From positions 1-27,714 of the forward strand of contig CAKTTT010000006.1 of the NCBI GenBank assembly GCA_934615635.1: DNA of 27,714 nt. Direction: 5' to 3'. Made by a program: the position numbers and the translations under genes. The notes under the pieces are model-generated. The model had not been told where the DNA came from and searched no databases. It saw nothing but the letters and a program-made list of their open reading frames with translations. Source of the DNA: an uncultured Eubacteriales bacterium. Lineage in GTDB: Bacteria; Bacillota; Clostridia; Oscillospirales; Acutalibacteraceae. Of this stretch, positions 8,032-15,349 are shown piece by piece. Position 1 is the first letter of the stretch, and every line of letters starts with the position of its first letter.

Positions 8032-8628
8032 ATGGAGATTGTGAATACACCCACATTGGAGACGGAACGACTTATATTGAGAAAATTCACCGAAAAGGAT
8101 CTTGAGGCGCTGTATCGGCTGCTTCAGGATCAGGAAGTGAATACCTTTTTACCCTGGTTTCCCTTAAAAAGCATGGATGAGGCGAGGACCTTTTTCGAGG
8201 AAAGATTCGCCGCCCATTACAAAAAGACCCGCGCCTATCGTTACGCGATCTGTTTAAAAAGCGAGGGGCCGCCCATTGGCTATATAAACGCGGAGATGGA
8301 CGACAGCCATGATTTCGGGTATGCGCTTCGCAAAGAATTCTGGCATAAAGGAATCGTTACGGAAGCGGGCCGGGCGGTTATCGAGCGGTTGAAAAAAGAC
8401 GGCATCCCCTACATCACAGCCACCCACGACGTCCATAACCCCCGCAGCGGCGGCGTCATGAAGCAATTGGGGATGCAATATCGCTATTCGTATGAAGAAC
8501 AGTGGCAGCCGAAGGATATCCTGGTTACCTTTCGTATGTACCAATTAAACTTTGACGGCGAGCAGGAGCGAATTTATAAAAAATACTGGGACAATTCCGC
8601 CGTGCATTTTATCGAGGAAGGCCTATGA
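8032..8628 (+). CDS. GNAT family N-acetyltransferase
   Basis: This 198-residue protein is a Gcn5-related acetyltransferase of the RimJ/RimL-like class. It starts with the typical TLETERLILRKFTEKDLEALYRLL. FGYALRKEFWHKGIVTEAGRAVIERL (about 102-127) is the acetyl-CoA-binding loop and following helix, and THDVHNPRSGGVMKQLGMQY is the usual C-terminal motif B. The acceptor substrate cannot be inferred. I chose ATG at 8032, with AGGGA upstream; the frame is open for another 21 codons upstream but without a better start. It is followed by a strong hairpin and appears monocistronic. Confidence 0.88.
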   Translation: MEIVNTPTLETERLILRKFTEKDLEALYRLLQDQEVNTFLPWFPLKSMDEARTFFEERFAAHYKKTRAYRYAICLKSEGPPIGYINAEMDDSHDFGYALRKEFWHKGIVTEAGRAVIERLKKDGIPYITATHDVHNPRSGGVMKQLGMQYRYSYEEQWQPKDILVTFRMYQLNFDGEQERIYKKYWDNSAVHFIEEGL

Positions 8629-8670
8629 TTTCCGGTCATTGATCTGTGCCCCTCCGCCCAAACAAGCCGA

Positions 8671-8707
8671 AAGCCGCCCATAGACCATAAAAGTCTATGG
8701 GCGGCTT
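8671..8707. terminator. Bidirectional-looking hairpin between convergent genes
   Basis: There is a perfect 15-bp stem (8671-8685 with 8693-8707, arms AAGCCGCCCATAGAC) with a 7-base loop, placed 42 bases after the GNAT stop codon. The T-tract is poor on the plus strand and modest on the minus strand (TCGGCTTGTTTGG). The position between convergent transcription units favours termination. Confidence 0.6.
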
Positions 8708-8753
8708 CTGAATAATCTTGAACAATACAGAACGGATTTCACCGAACAATATC

Positions 8754-8900
8754 CTATCGCCAATTTGTGGTTATAAATCCCCTGTCGGCCGCTGTAAAAT
8801 TTCCGTGGGTCCGTGTATGAAATCCGCCATATTCTTGGCCAATACCGCCATCAAGCTGCACGAACCAACGGATACCCCGGAACCGGAACGGCCTCTTCAT
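8754..8900 (-). CDS. Possible 48-residue ORF overlapping the small XRE gene (doubtful)
   Basis: An ATG at 8898-8900 overlaps the stop codon of the XRE regulator gene in an ATGA arrangement, with GGAGGA directly before it. The frame runs 48 codons to TAG at 8754. The product starts MKRPFRFRGIRW and is not recognised. A second frame in the same stretch (containing MADFIHGPTEILQRPTGD) also looks protein-like, so this may be the debris of an older gene rather than a functional one. Confidence 0.2.
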   Translation of the reverse strand: MKRPFRFRGIRWFVQLDGGIGQEYGGFHTRTHGNFTAADRGFITTNWR

Positions 8901-9136
8901 TCCTCCGAAAACAAGCGCGCCGGGGCCATTTGAAAAAAGCGGCAGAGCCGGAACAAATGCCGCACCGTAAAGGTTTTGGGCACCACGCCTATTTCCATTT
9001 GACGAAGAATAGTCAGGGGAACCCTCGTCTCCCGCGCCATAGCTTCCAGCGTTAACCCTCTATCCTTGCGCTGGCGCCGAACGACCCGGCAGATATTCGC
9101 CAGTTCTCTGTTACTGATCGATGATAAATCGGTCAT
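8897..9136 (-). CDS. Small XRE-type helix-turn-helix regulator
   Basis: This 79-residue protein consists almost wholly of a Cro/C1-type DNA-binding domain: ICRVVRRQRKDRGLTLEAMARETRVPLTILRQME is the helix-turn-helix, and the tail FRLCRFFQMAPARLFSEE matches the end of such domains. The recognition helix is divergent from the common SQ-S-S-ErG pattern. ATG at 9136 has AGAGGTGAAGGACA upstream. It is transcribed away from a second XRE gene at 9233, and the shared 96-base region holds a 17-base palindrome that overlaps its probable promoter. Confidence 0.8.
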   Translation of the reverse strand: MTDLSSISNRELANICRVVRRQRKDRGLTLEAMARETRVPLTILRQMEIGVVPKTFTVRHLFRLCRFFQMAPARLFSEE

Positions 9137-9159
9137 TGTCCTTCACCTCTTTTGCATAA

Positions 9160-9188
9160 ACCATAAGTCAATTTGACTTAAATATCAA
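9160..9188 (-). promoter_or_regulatory. Promoter of the minus-strand XRE gene
   Basis: On the minus strand, TTGATA (9183-9188) and TATGGT (9160-9165) are 17 bases apart and 24 bases upstream of the start codon at 9136. The operator-like palindrome at 9164-9180 fills most of the spacer. Confidence 0.5.
9164..9180. promoter_or_regulatory. Operator-like palindrome between divergent XRE genes
   Basis: TAAGTCAATTTGACTTA is a perfect inverted repeat with 8-base arms around a central T. The half-site TTTGACTTA recurs at 9232-9240 over the start of the plus-strand XRE gene. The position inside a promoter spacer and between two small regulators is what an autoregulated repressor site looks like. Which of the two proteins binds is not known. 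Confidence 0.6.
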
Positions 9189-9232
9189 TACCTCATTTTG
9201 CGCTATATTACTATAGCGGTGAGGTGATGGTT

Positions 9233-9442
9233 TTGACTTATCTGGAAAAATTGCGTGGTTTACGGGAGGACCGGGATCTTACCCAAAAGGAAGTGGCGAA
9301 CATGCTGGGAATCGCCCAAACCACTTATTCTCAATATGAATTGGGTAAACGCGCCATGCCCATCGAATGCCTGGTCGCTTTATGCCGGTATTACGGCGTG
9401 TCGGCGGACGATATTCTCGGGCTGACCGGACGTAAACGCTGA
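9233..9442 (+). CDS. Small XRE-type (Cro/C1) transcriptional regulator
   Basis: This protein of about 69 residues is a single HTH_3 domain: YLEKLRGLREDRDLTQKEVA is helices 1-2, followed by MLGIAQTTYSQYELGKRAMP with the recognition helix, and it ends in YYGVSADDILGLTGRKR. It resembles small phage- or plasmid-type repressors common in Clostridia. Three in-frame starts exist (GTG 9224, ATG 9227, TTG 9233). GAGGTG at 9221-9226 is six bases before the TTG, making TTG the best-spaced start. It faces the 79-residue XRE gene divergently. Confidence 0.85.
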   Translation: MTYLEKLRGLREDRDLTQKEVANMLGIAQTTYSQYELGKRAMPIECLVALCRYYGVSADDILGLTGRKR

Positions 9443-9604
9443 TAAGGGGCTTTTTGCCAAGCCCCGCACGCTGCCCGCGGAGCAGCCTCCCTCTCGCCTT
9501 CCGGCAAAAAAATATGGACAAATCCGCCCGAATTGCCTATAATGAATTTTATTCCGCCTCCGGGAACCGATTCCCCGGGGACGATGAAAGGAATGATCGA
9601 CTCA

Positions 9605-10717
9605 ATGAAAGTAGGCACCGTAACAGAGATCAAGAAGCAGGAATTCCGCGTAGGGCTCACCCCCAACTGCGTCCAGGCCTATACCGCCGCCGGGCACACC
9701 GTGTACGTGCAGGCAGGCGCCGGTCTGGGAGCAGGCTATACGGATGAGGCATACGCGGCCAAGGGAGCCGTCCTGCTGCCGGATGCCGCCTCTGTTTTCG
9801 ACGCCTGCGATATGGTGGTCAAGGTCAAGGAGCCGCTGCCGGAGGAATATCCCCTTTTGAAAAAGGACCGGATCCTCTACACCTATCTTCATCTGGCCGC
9901 CAGCCGGGATTTGACCGACGTCCTGCTCCATTCGGGCGTCAAGGCCGTGGCCTTCGAAACCATCACCGATGACCGGGGCGCTCTCCCCTGTCTGCGTCCC
10001 ATGAGCGAAATCGCCGGCCGGCTCAGCGTCCAGGAGGGGGCCAAGTATCTGGAGAAGCCCTTCGGCGGCCGGGGGATCCTGTTGGGCGGCGTTCCCGGGG
10101 TGGAAAAGGGCAAGGTGGTGGTCCTCGGCGGCGGCATAGCCGGAACCAACGCCTGCCGCCTGGCCCTGGGCATGGGCGCCCAGGTGACGGTGCTGGATCT
10201 CAACCTTGACCGGCTGGCCTATCTGGATGACCTGTTCGACGGCCGCATCACCACCCTATACAACACCCCCGGCAATCTGGAAACCGCGCTCACCGGCGCG
10301 GACCTGGTTATCGGCGCGGTACTGGTAGCCGGCGCATCCACCCCCAAGGTGCTCAAGCGGGAGCATCTGCGTCTGCTCAAGCCCGGCGCGGTGATCGTGG
10401 ACATCGCCATCGATCAGGGCGGCTGCTGCGAAACCTCCCGGGTCACCTATCACGACGACCCAGTGTATACGGTGGAAGGCGTGGTCCACTACTGTGTGGG
10501 CAACATGCCCGGCGCGGTTCCCGGCACTTCCACGGCCGCGCTGGCCAACACCACCCTGCCCTTCGGTCTGATGATCGCCGATTTGGGGCTGGAGGAGGCC
10601 TGCCGCCGGAATCCCCACCTGTCCGCCGGCGTCAACATTTATCGCGGCGCCTGCACCTGCGAAAACGTGGCCAAGAGCCTCGCCATTCCCTACACGCCGC
10701 TGGAGCAGCTCCTGTAA
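9605..10717 (+). CDS. ald: Alanine dehydrogenase
   Basis: This 370-residue NAD-dependent enzyme interconverts L-alanine and pyruvate plus ammonium. The known active-site residues are at their expected positions: Arg15 (EFRVGLTP), Lys75 (VKVKEP), His96 (YLHLAA), Asp270 (DIAIDQGG) and Asn300 (VGNMPGAVPGTST). The nucleotide-binding motif is VVVLGGGIAGTNA (171-183). The start is taken at ATG 9605 (MKVGTVTEIKKQEFRVGL), matching the family N-terminus, with AAAGGA 11 bases upstream. An in-frame ATG four codons earlier has no spacing to that ribosome binding site. It stands alone between the XRE pair and a hairpin cluster. Confidence 0.97.
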   Translation: MKVGTVTEIKKQEFRVGLTPNCVQAYTAAGHTVYVQAGAGLGAGYTDEAYAAKGAVLLPDAASVFDACDMVVKVKEPLPEEYPLLKKDRILYTYLHLAASRDLTDVLLHSGVKAVAFETITDDRGALPCLRPMSEIAGRLSVQEGAKYLEKPFGGRGILLGGVPGVEKGKVVVLGGGIAGTNACRLALGMGAQVTVLDLNLDRLAYLDDLFDGRITTLYNTPGNLETALTGADLVIGAVLVAGASTPKVLKREHLRLLKPGAVIVDIAIDQGGCCETSRVTYHDDPVYTVEGVVHYCVGNMPGAVPGTSTAALANTTLPFGLMIADLGLEEACRRNPHLSAGVNIYRGACTCENVAKSLAIPYTPLEQLL

Positions 10718-10866
10718 TATGCCGCGGGATCCCCGCCAGAGGAAAAGCCTTCGTTTTTTCCCGATAGCCGTTTGCGCGGAACAACAGGGGCGGATGGTGG
10801 TGACGCGGTTTGAAGAAAAGGCCTTGTAAGGGGCAAAATACCAACAGCGCCTAAAAACGCTAAATG

Positions 10867-10894
10867 AGCAACGCCAACCGCATTTGGCGTTGCT
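10867..10894 (+). terminator. First hairpin of the array, possible ald terminator
   Basis: An 11-bp perfect stem (AGCAACGCCAA at 10867-10877 with 10884-10894) and a 6-base loop are followed by TGTATTTTGT. It lies 149 bases past the ald stop codon, so if it terminates ald the transcript has a long 3' region. Confidence 0.5.
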
Positions 10895-11033
10895 TGTATT
10901 TTGTATAAAGAACCACAGGTTTAGCCTGTGGTTCTTTATACAAAAGGGAGGTGCTGCATCTTGCAGCACCTCCCCGAAAACCCTTTGCGGGCCATGAATG
11001 ACGGCCCGCATTTCGCATCTTACGGACGCGAAA
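10867..11033. repeat. Array of five consecutive hairpins
   Basis: Five inverted repeats follow one another almost without spacers: 10867-10894 (11 bp), 10899-10945 (21-bp perfect stem, 5-base loop), 10946-10974 (13 bp, 3-base loop), 10986-11010 (8 bp, TGCGGGCC arms) and 11011-11033 (6 bp, TTTCGC arms). The second stem is flanked by T and A runs and could terminate in both directions. The remaining 10718-10866 and 11034-11162 hold no gene I can support. Confidence 0.75.
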
Positions 11034-11162
11034 CCACGCTTTTCCAAGTCTCAAGGTATGGTATCACAGGGCAACCATCCCTTTTTATATCTTCCCGCAA
11101 ACCTGTCGCCCGCCGCGGCGCTTTCGGACAGCGTGCAAAGCCGCTATGGGGGAGCGTTCCGC

Positions 11163-11657
11163 TCACATATTTTTACTATCGTATCTATTGATTAATTCTT
11201 CATAATGATGGGCGTATTGCCGATATTCTCCGATAAAATCCTCACTTTGACAGGGTTCAAACCCCTGTAACGCTCCATTCACGAAAAAAGGCGTGTAAGC
11301 GACAACAGACTCCACTTGGTTATTATTCCATTTCGCCATATAAAGGCGGTCATCCTCCTGAATGTGTTGCTCATTTACCTTCAAGGTATACGTATAGGCG
11401 GATTGCTTGATAAAATAATGCGGTATTTGCTGCCCGCAATAATGCTCCACCTCAAACGCCTGCGGATGATTGGTGGTAAAGGTATAATACCTATCCGCTC
11501 CCTCTTTCTTCATGACGGAAATCGTCACCTGGGAATCGCCATAATCAACCGTGTAATGAGGGGAGGATTTGTCGATTATATAGCCCGCCGCAAGGAATAC
11601 CAAGCTCAATGCCGCGGCGCATACGATCATGGCGCCAATGCCTTTGGATTTTTTCAT
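11163..11657 (-). CDS. Unknown membrane-anchored protein
   Basis: I do not recognise this 164-residue protein. It begins MKKSKG and continues with one hydrophobic segment (about 7-27), which looks like an uncleaved signal anchor. The remainder is polar and probably extracellular, rich in Tyr and Gln, with three cysteines. The pattern of HYTVDYGDSQVTISVMKKEG and YTFTTNHPQAFEVEHYCG suggests beta strands. Its DNA is more AT-rich than its neighbours, consistent with acquisition from elsewhere or weaker codon selection. ATG at 11657 is preceded by GGGGGAGATTAGCAG. It lies downstream of the P-II-like gene on the same strand, 108 bases away. Confidence 0.7.
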   Translation of the reverse strand: MKKSKGIGAMIVCAAALSLVFLAAGYIIDKSSPHYTVDYGDSQVTISVMKKEGADRYYTFTTNHPQAFEVEHYCGQQIPHYFIKQSAYTYTLKVNEQHIQEDDRLYMAKWNNNQVESVVAYTPFFVNGALQGFEPCQSEDFIGEYRQYAHHYEELINRYDSKNM

Positions 11658-11769
11658 CTGCTAATCTCCCCCATTCTTTTAACCATCCCGTCATAATCAC
11701 AGCAAGCCGGTAATCAGAAATCGTCTGACGCCTGTCCAGCCCCATTTTTTGATCCGCCCACAACCTCAC
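11545..11769 (-). CDS. Possible short ORF or remnant overlapping the unknown protein gene
   Basis: A 74-codon frame starts with GTG overlapping the stop codon of the P-II-like gene and runs into the next gene in another frame. Only the first 42 codons, before that overlap, look protein-like: RRQTISDYRLAVIMTGWLKE resembles the short helical tails of clostridial SHOCT-like small proteins. The rest is the out-of-frame shadow of the neighbouring gene. It could be a decayed small gene. Confidence 0.25.
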   Translation of the reverse strand: MRLWADQKMGLDRRQTISDYRLAVIMTGWLKEWGRLADEKIQRHWRHDRMRRGIELGIPCGGLYNRQILPSLHG

Positions 11770-12470
11770 AGGCCCATGATATCCTCCACCGGCAGGCTCA
11801 TCAGCAGCCCGCGGCTGTCGGTTTTTATCCCCGCCGCCTCGTTGATCGCCAGCATAAGCTTGTGCTTCATGGTACGGGGGGCCAGAATCGCCACGATTTC
11901 CTTCTCCGGCTGGATGGTGAAGCCCAGGAAGGACTCCGCCTCCTCATAGCCCACCCGCCGGGCGTGCAGCACCGTGCCGCCCCGCGCGCCGGCCTTGGAG
12001 GCTGCCTGCATGACGGCGTCCACATTGCCCCGCTCCACCACGGTCAGCACCAGATCAAAAGGGACCTTTTTGCCTTCCTCTTCCATCGTGGGCTCCCGCT
12101 TCTCCTCCATACCGGCCGCCTCCTTTTCCTTGATGTGTTCCAAAATCTGCGGCACCCGTCCGCTGACACCGCTGAGGGGCAGGGTGAACAATATTCCCCT
12201 GCCCGGGCCGGTCATCCGGAAGTCGTTGGTGGTATCCTCCAGCAGCCGGCGGGAATGGTCGCCCTGCACCAGGGTGAGCACGATATCCTTTTCCGTTTCG
12301 CTCAGCCCGAAATAATCCAGTATCTGAGAATTGGCGGTGCCAAAGCCCAGGGTGATGAAATGATAGGGCAGCCCGCGGGAGCGGTAGAAATCCACCACCC
12401 GCTCCCCCTTGCCGCGGTCCATGATCGTCACCAGCAGCTTCACCACCGGTTCGGCGCTTTCTGCTCTCAC
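11766..12470 (-). CDS. Tandem P-II (GlnB-like) protein
   Basis: This 234-residue protein appears to hold two GlnB-like ferredoxin-fold repeats. The first spans about 8-100 (VVKLLVTIMDRGKGERVVDF to GRGILFTLPLSGVSG) and the second about 135-230 (FDLVLTVVERGNVDAVMQAA to SRGLLMSLPVEDIMG). The repeats end in matching G-R/L-G-I/L-L-x-x-LP-x-x-x-x-x-G strands. P-II proteins sense nucleotides and 2-oxoglutarate and control membrane transporters or enzymes. A charged linker (about 112-132) joins the repeats. The start codon overlaps the stop codon of the DUF1538 gene by four bases (ATGA), so translation is likely coupled, and the membrane protein is the probable partner. The ligand is unknown. Confidence 0.85.
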   Translation of the reverse strand: MRAESAEPVVKLLVTIMDRGKGERVVDFYRSRGLPYHFITLGFGTANSQILDYFGLSETEKDIVLTLVQGDHSRRLLEDTTNDFRMTGPGRGILFTLPLSGVSGRVPQILEHIKEKEAAGMEEKREPTMEEEGKKVPFDLVLTVVERGNVDAVMQAASKAGARGGTVLHARRVGYEEAESFLGFTIQPEKEIVAILAPRTMKHKLMLAINEAAGIKTDSRGLLMSLPVEDIMGL

Positions 12471-14050
12471 CCTTCTTCCCTCCTCGGCTCATCCGTCGCA
12501 TCCATCGAGGTATAGTCCACGATGTCGTCCCTAAGGACAAAATCCTTCCGCAGAGCGGGCACTTCAGCGGATGCATCCCCCGCCGGCGCTCCGGCATTTT
12601 TCTTTTGCCGGAGCTTATAGAAAAGCCCAATAATCTGAATGGTGACCAACGGGGTCATCGCCACCATGGCGACGATGCCGAAGGCATCGGTGAGGATATT
12701 CCCGCCCATGCTGTCGCAGGCGCCCATGGTAAAGGGCAACAGGAAGGCGGCGGTCATCGGTCCGCTGGCCACGCCGCCGGAATCAAAGGCGATGGCGGTA
12801 AAAATCCTGGGGACGAAAAAGGACAGCGCCAGGGCAATGCCATAGCCCGGGATCAGGAACCAGAAGATGGAAATCCCCGTCAGCACCCGGATCATCGCGA
12901 TGCCCACCGAGCAGGCCACGCCCACCGAAAGCCCCAGACTGATCGCCCTTTGGGGAATGGCCCCCTCCGTGATCTCCTCCACCTGCCGGTTGAGCACATG
13001 GACCGCCGGCTCCGCCGCCACGATAAAATAGCCCACCACCATCCCCAGCGGAATCAGGATATAGCGGTAAGGCAGCGCCGCGATTTCGCTGCCTAGATAA
13101 TAACCGGCGGGCATGAACCCGACATTGACGCCCGTTAAAAACAGCACCAGTCCGATAAGCGTATACGCCACGCCCACCAGGATCTTCAGCAGCGGCTTGC
13201 GGCGCATACGCAGGGCGATCACCTGAAAAACGGCAAAGAAAACCAGTATCGGCAGCAGCCCTAGGGCGACCTCCTTCAGATATTCCGGCAATCCGTGAGC
13301 GAATTCCCGCGCCACATCCTGAGAGGTGAACATATCGGGGATTTCAAAGGGGGTGTAAGCGATTTCCGTCGATTGGAAAGCCAGCCCCATAAGCATCACC
13401 GCCAGAATCGGCCCGATGCTGCACAGGGCGATCACACCAAAGCTATCCTCCTGCGAGGATTCATTTCCCCGCATGGAAGCCATGCCCATTCCCAGCGCCA
13501 TGATGAAGGGCACCGTGATGGGACCGGTGGTGACGCCGCCGGAATCAAAGGCCACGGCGAGAAACTCCTTGGGAATAAAAAACGCCAGCAGGAAAACCAC
13601 CGCATACAGCGCCAGCAGCACCCAGCGGAGCGGAATCTTCAGCAGGCTGCGGACCGCCGCCAGCACGAGGAACACCCCCACGCCCACGGCCACCGTGACG
13701 ATAATCGTAAGATCGGGGACGGCGGGCACCTGTCTCGCCAGCACCTGCAGATCCGGCTCGGCCACCGTGATGGCCACGCCGATCAGCAGGCAGACGGCGA
13801 TCAGTCCTCCCACCTTTTTGGACTTGGCCAGTTGGCCGCCGATGGCATCGCCCATGGGCATCATGGCGATATCCGCTCCCAGGGAAAAGAAGCCCATTCC
13901 CACAATCAGCATCACCGCGCCCATGAAGAACATCATCATGGTGCCCACCGGCAGCGGCGCCAGCGTGAAGCTCAACAGCAATACGATGGCTGTAATCGGC
14001 AATACGGAGGACAAGGCCTCCCGGATCTTCTCCGCCAGCTTTTTCTTCAC
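12467..14050 (-). CDS. DUF1538 family membrane protein, two-repeat transporter-like
   Basis: This 527-residue integral membrane protein has about a dozen hydrophobic segments. It is an internal duplication: AFDSGGVTTGPITVPFIMAL (about 187-206) is repeated as AFDSGGVASGPMTAAFLLPF in the second half, and AEPDLQVLARQV is matched by AEPAVHVLNRQV. Duplicated, motif-bearing halves are usual for secondary transporters. From memory, a DUF1538 pair in Halomonas (UmpAB) was reported as a sodium/proton antiporter; whether this protein does the same is unknown. The start is GTG at 14050 with AAGGGAGG seven bases upstream. It is translationally coupled to the downstream P-II-like gene, which suggests its activity is gated by a P-II signal. 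About 25 C-terminal residues are polar and cytosolic. Confidence 0.88.
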   Translation of the reverse strand: MKKKLAEKIREALSSVLPITAIVLLLSFTLAPLPVGTMMMFFMGAVMLIVGMGFFSLGADIAMMPMGDAIGGQLAKSKKVGGLIAVCLLIGVAITVAEPDLQVLARQVPAVPDLTIIVTVAVGVGVFLVLAAVRSLLKIPLRWVLLALYAVVFLLAFFIPKEFLAVAFDSGGVTTGPITVPFIMALGMGMASMRGNESSQEDSFGVIALCSIGPILAVMLMGLAFQSTEIAYTPFEIPDMFTSQDVAREFAHGLPEYLKEVALGLLPILVFFAVFQVIALRMRRKPLLKILVGVAYTLIGLVLFLTGVNVGFMPAGYYLGSEIAALPYRYILIPLGMVVGYFIVAAEPAVHVLNRQVEEITEGAIPQRAISLGLSVGVACSVGIAMIRVLTGISIFWFLIPGYGIALALSFFVPRIFTAIAFDSGGVASGPMTAAFLLPFTMGACDSMGGNILTDAFGIVAMVAMTPLVTIQIIGLFYKLRQKKNAGAPAGDASAEVPALRKDFVLRDDIVDYTSMDATDEPRREEG

Positions 14051-14543
14051 GCATACGCCTCCCTTGCTGAATTTTCATCCTGTTAGCCATATGTATACTT
14101 ACGTCATAGAAAACGAAAAAAGACCTGAACCGTCCTACCCTGCAAGGGAAGGGACGCGGATTCGATCACGCAGGCTCCGTCTGTCAAAGCAAATGGAAAC
14201 CCAGATATCCGGGCCGCCCCCTCGCCGCCGGGAGCCAAGCCCCCGCCTGCCTTTACCACCGCCGTATTCTCGCCGCCATGCGGATGTGCGCGGAAGCTCC
14301 CCGCCATGCTTCCCCGGAAAATCCCCTACAAAGCGCCTGGATAGGATTCCCCTCCGGTCGCAACCATCTTCCCCGGAATATGACGTACTCCCGTGTCGCC
14401 ACTCTCTGGCGTTTCCCGCAGGGCAAACGCGAGGACACAGCCGCTCAAATCCTCTCTTCAAGATACACTAGGCTGTGTCCAGTATACCATAAAGTGGAAA
14501 AACGCGTCAATCGCCTCTCCGAATTTTCCCCTTTTCCCCCGCC
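14051..14543. other. Gap without a supported gene, holds one copy of the dispersed repeat
   Basis: These 493 bases have several open frames on both strands but none with a ribosome binding site or protein-like composition. The copy of the GGCTGTGTCCAGTATACC repeat with ATAAAG after it lies at 14471-14494. The upstream part must hold the promoter of the DUF1538 gene; TATACATATG just above 14100 on the minus strand is suggestive but has no clear -35. Confidence 0.4.
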
Positions 14544-15170
14544 TCAGGAATTGCCTCCCGATGGCCGGGGAATAACGGCCTCCGCCTCTGCTACCGGCTC
14601 CCGCATCCACAGAGAAGGGGTGATCCGCAGCGTGAAGCCGCAGCCGTCGTCCGCCGCCCATTCATGCATGGGCGCCCTGGGCAGCGCATAGGCCGCCATC
14701 AGCATCATGATAACGCCGCCGTGGGTGCATACCACCGCCTCGGTATCCCCTGCGCGCATGAGCTCCCGCACCAGCTCCTCGAATGCCGCCGTGACCCGCC
14801 GCTGAAAAACGGCCGCATCCTCTCCTTCTGGAATTTCCGCCCGCTTGCCGGCGATCCAGTCGCGGAAGGAGGCGTCCTGCTGCAGAGAAGCGGCGCTCCG
14901 TCCCTCCCAGCGGCCGAAATCGCATTCCGCCAGCCCCTCCACCACTTCCTGGCGGCAGCCGGGATACAGCACCTCCAGCGTCTGGCGGCAGCGCGTCAGG
15001 GGGCTGGTGAAAAAGCGGCCGGCCGTAGGATATCCTCCCCCCTCTCTAAGCGCGAGCAGAGCGTTCAACCCGCCGGGGGACAGAGGCAGATCCGTGCGCC
15101 CCACATAGAGCCCTTCCTCGTTCGCCTGGGTGCGCCCATGGCGGATGAGATGGATTTTGTAGGATTTCAT
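14544..15170 (-). CDS. Histidine phosphatase family protein (phosphoglycerate mutase-like)
   Basis: This 208-residue protein belongs to the branch-1 histidine phosphatases. The catalytic set is present: Arg10-His11 in LIRHGRT, Arg60 in SPLTRCRQT, Glu82 in LAECDFGRWEG and His150 in VCTHGGV. The DFGRWEG motif is common in the alpha-ribazole phosphatase/PhoE-like group, but no cobalamin genes are nearby and the substrate is uncertain. I chose ATG at 15170, seven bases after GGGAGGG, rather than the TTG immediately before it. It is transcribed away from the leader RNA and XRE regulator on the plus strand. Confidence 0.9.
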   Translation of the reverse strand: MKSYKIHLIRHGRTQANEEGLYVGRTDLPLSPGGLNALLALREGGGYPTAGRFFTSPLTRCRQTLEVLYPGCRQEVVEGLAECDFGRWEGRSAASLQQDASFRDWIAGKRAEIPEGEDAAVFQRRVTAAFEELVRELMRAGDTEAVVCTHGGVIMMLMAAYALPRAPMHEWAADDGCGFTLRITPSLWMREPVAEAEAVIPRPSGGNS

Positions 15171-15204
15171 CAAAATTCCCTCCCAAATATCACATTTTGA
15201 CGAT

Positions 15205-15233
15205 TTACAAATCGTATCATCCTATTGTATAAT
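15205..15233 (+). promoter_or_regulatory. Promoter of the leader/small RNA
   Basis: A perfect TATAAT (15228-15233) has a weak TTACAA 17 bases upstream (15205-15210); an alternative TTGACG at 15197 is too far away. Transcription would start near 15240. Confidence 0.5.
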
Positions 15234-15239
15234 CGATAA

Positions 15240-15346
15240 CATACAGTATAGAGAGCATCTGCGGCTGCTGTCAATAGGGGAGTCGAAAACTGTTGGGTTT
15301 GAGCAGAAAGTCCCCCTTCTTCACTGGAGGATGGGCCTTTTTGTTT
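15240..15346 (+). ncRNA. Candidate structured leader RNA or small RNA ending in a terminator
   Basis: Between a TATAAT promoter and a terminator lies about 105 bases of sequence without an ORF. CTGCT at 15265-15269 can pair with AGCAG at 15302-15306, and CAA 15272-15274 with TTG 15299-15301, giving one enclosed domain. The terminator hairpin follows directly (15312-15335). GGGGA (15277-15281) could instead pair with TCCCC (15311-15315) and open the terminator, which would make this an attenuator for the XRE gene at 15397. I do not recognise a known riboswitch class. Confidence 0.45.
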
Positions 15347-15349
15347 TTT
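15312..15349 (+). terminator. Rho-independent terminator inside the leader
   Basis: CCC plus CCTTC (15312-15319) pairs with GGAGG-AT-GGG (15326-15335) with a 2-base bulge and one G-T pair; then CCTTTTTGTTTTTTG follows. It ends about 48 bases before the XRE start codon. Confidence 0.7.

Noticed and set aside
14135..14461. 108-codon minus-strand frame in the gap upstream of the DUF1538 gene
   Set aside because: TTG start without a ribosome binding site, Arg/Gly-rich low-complexity translation, no motif.
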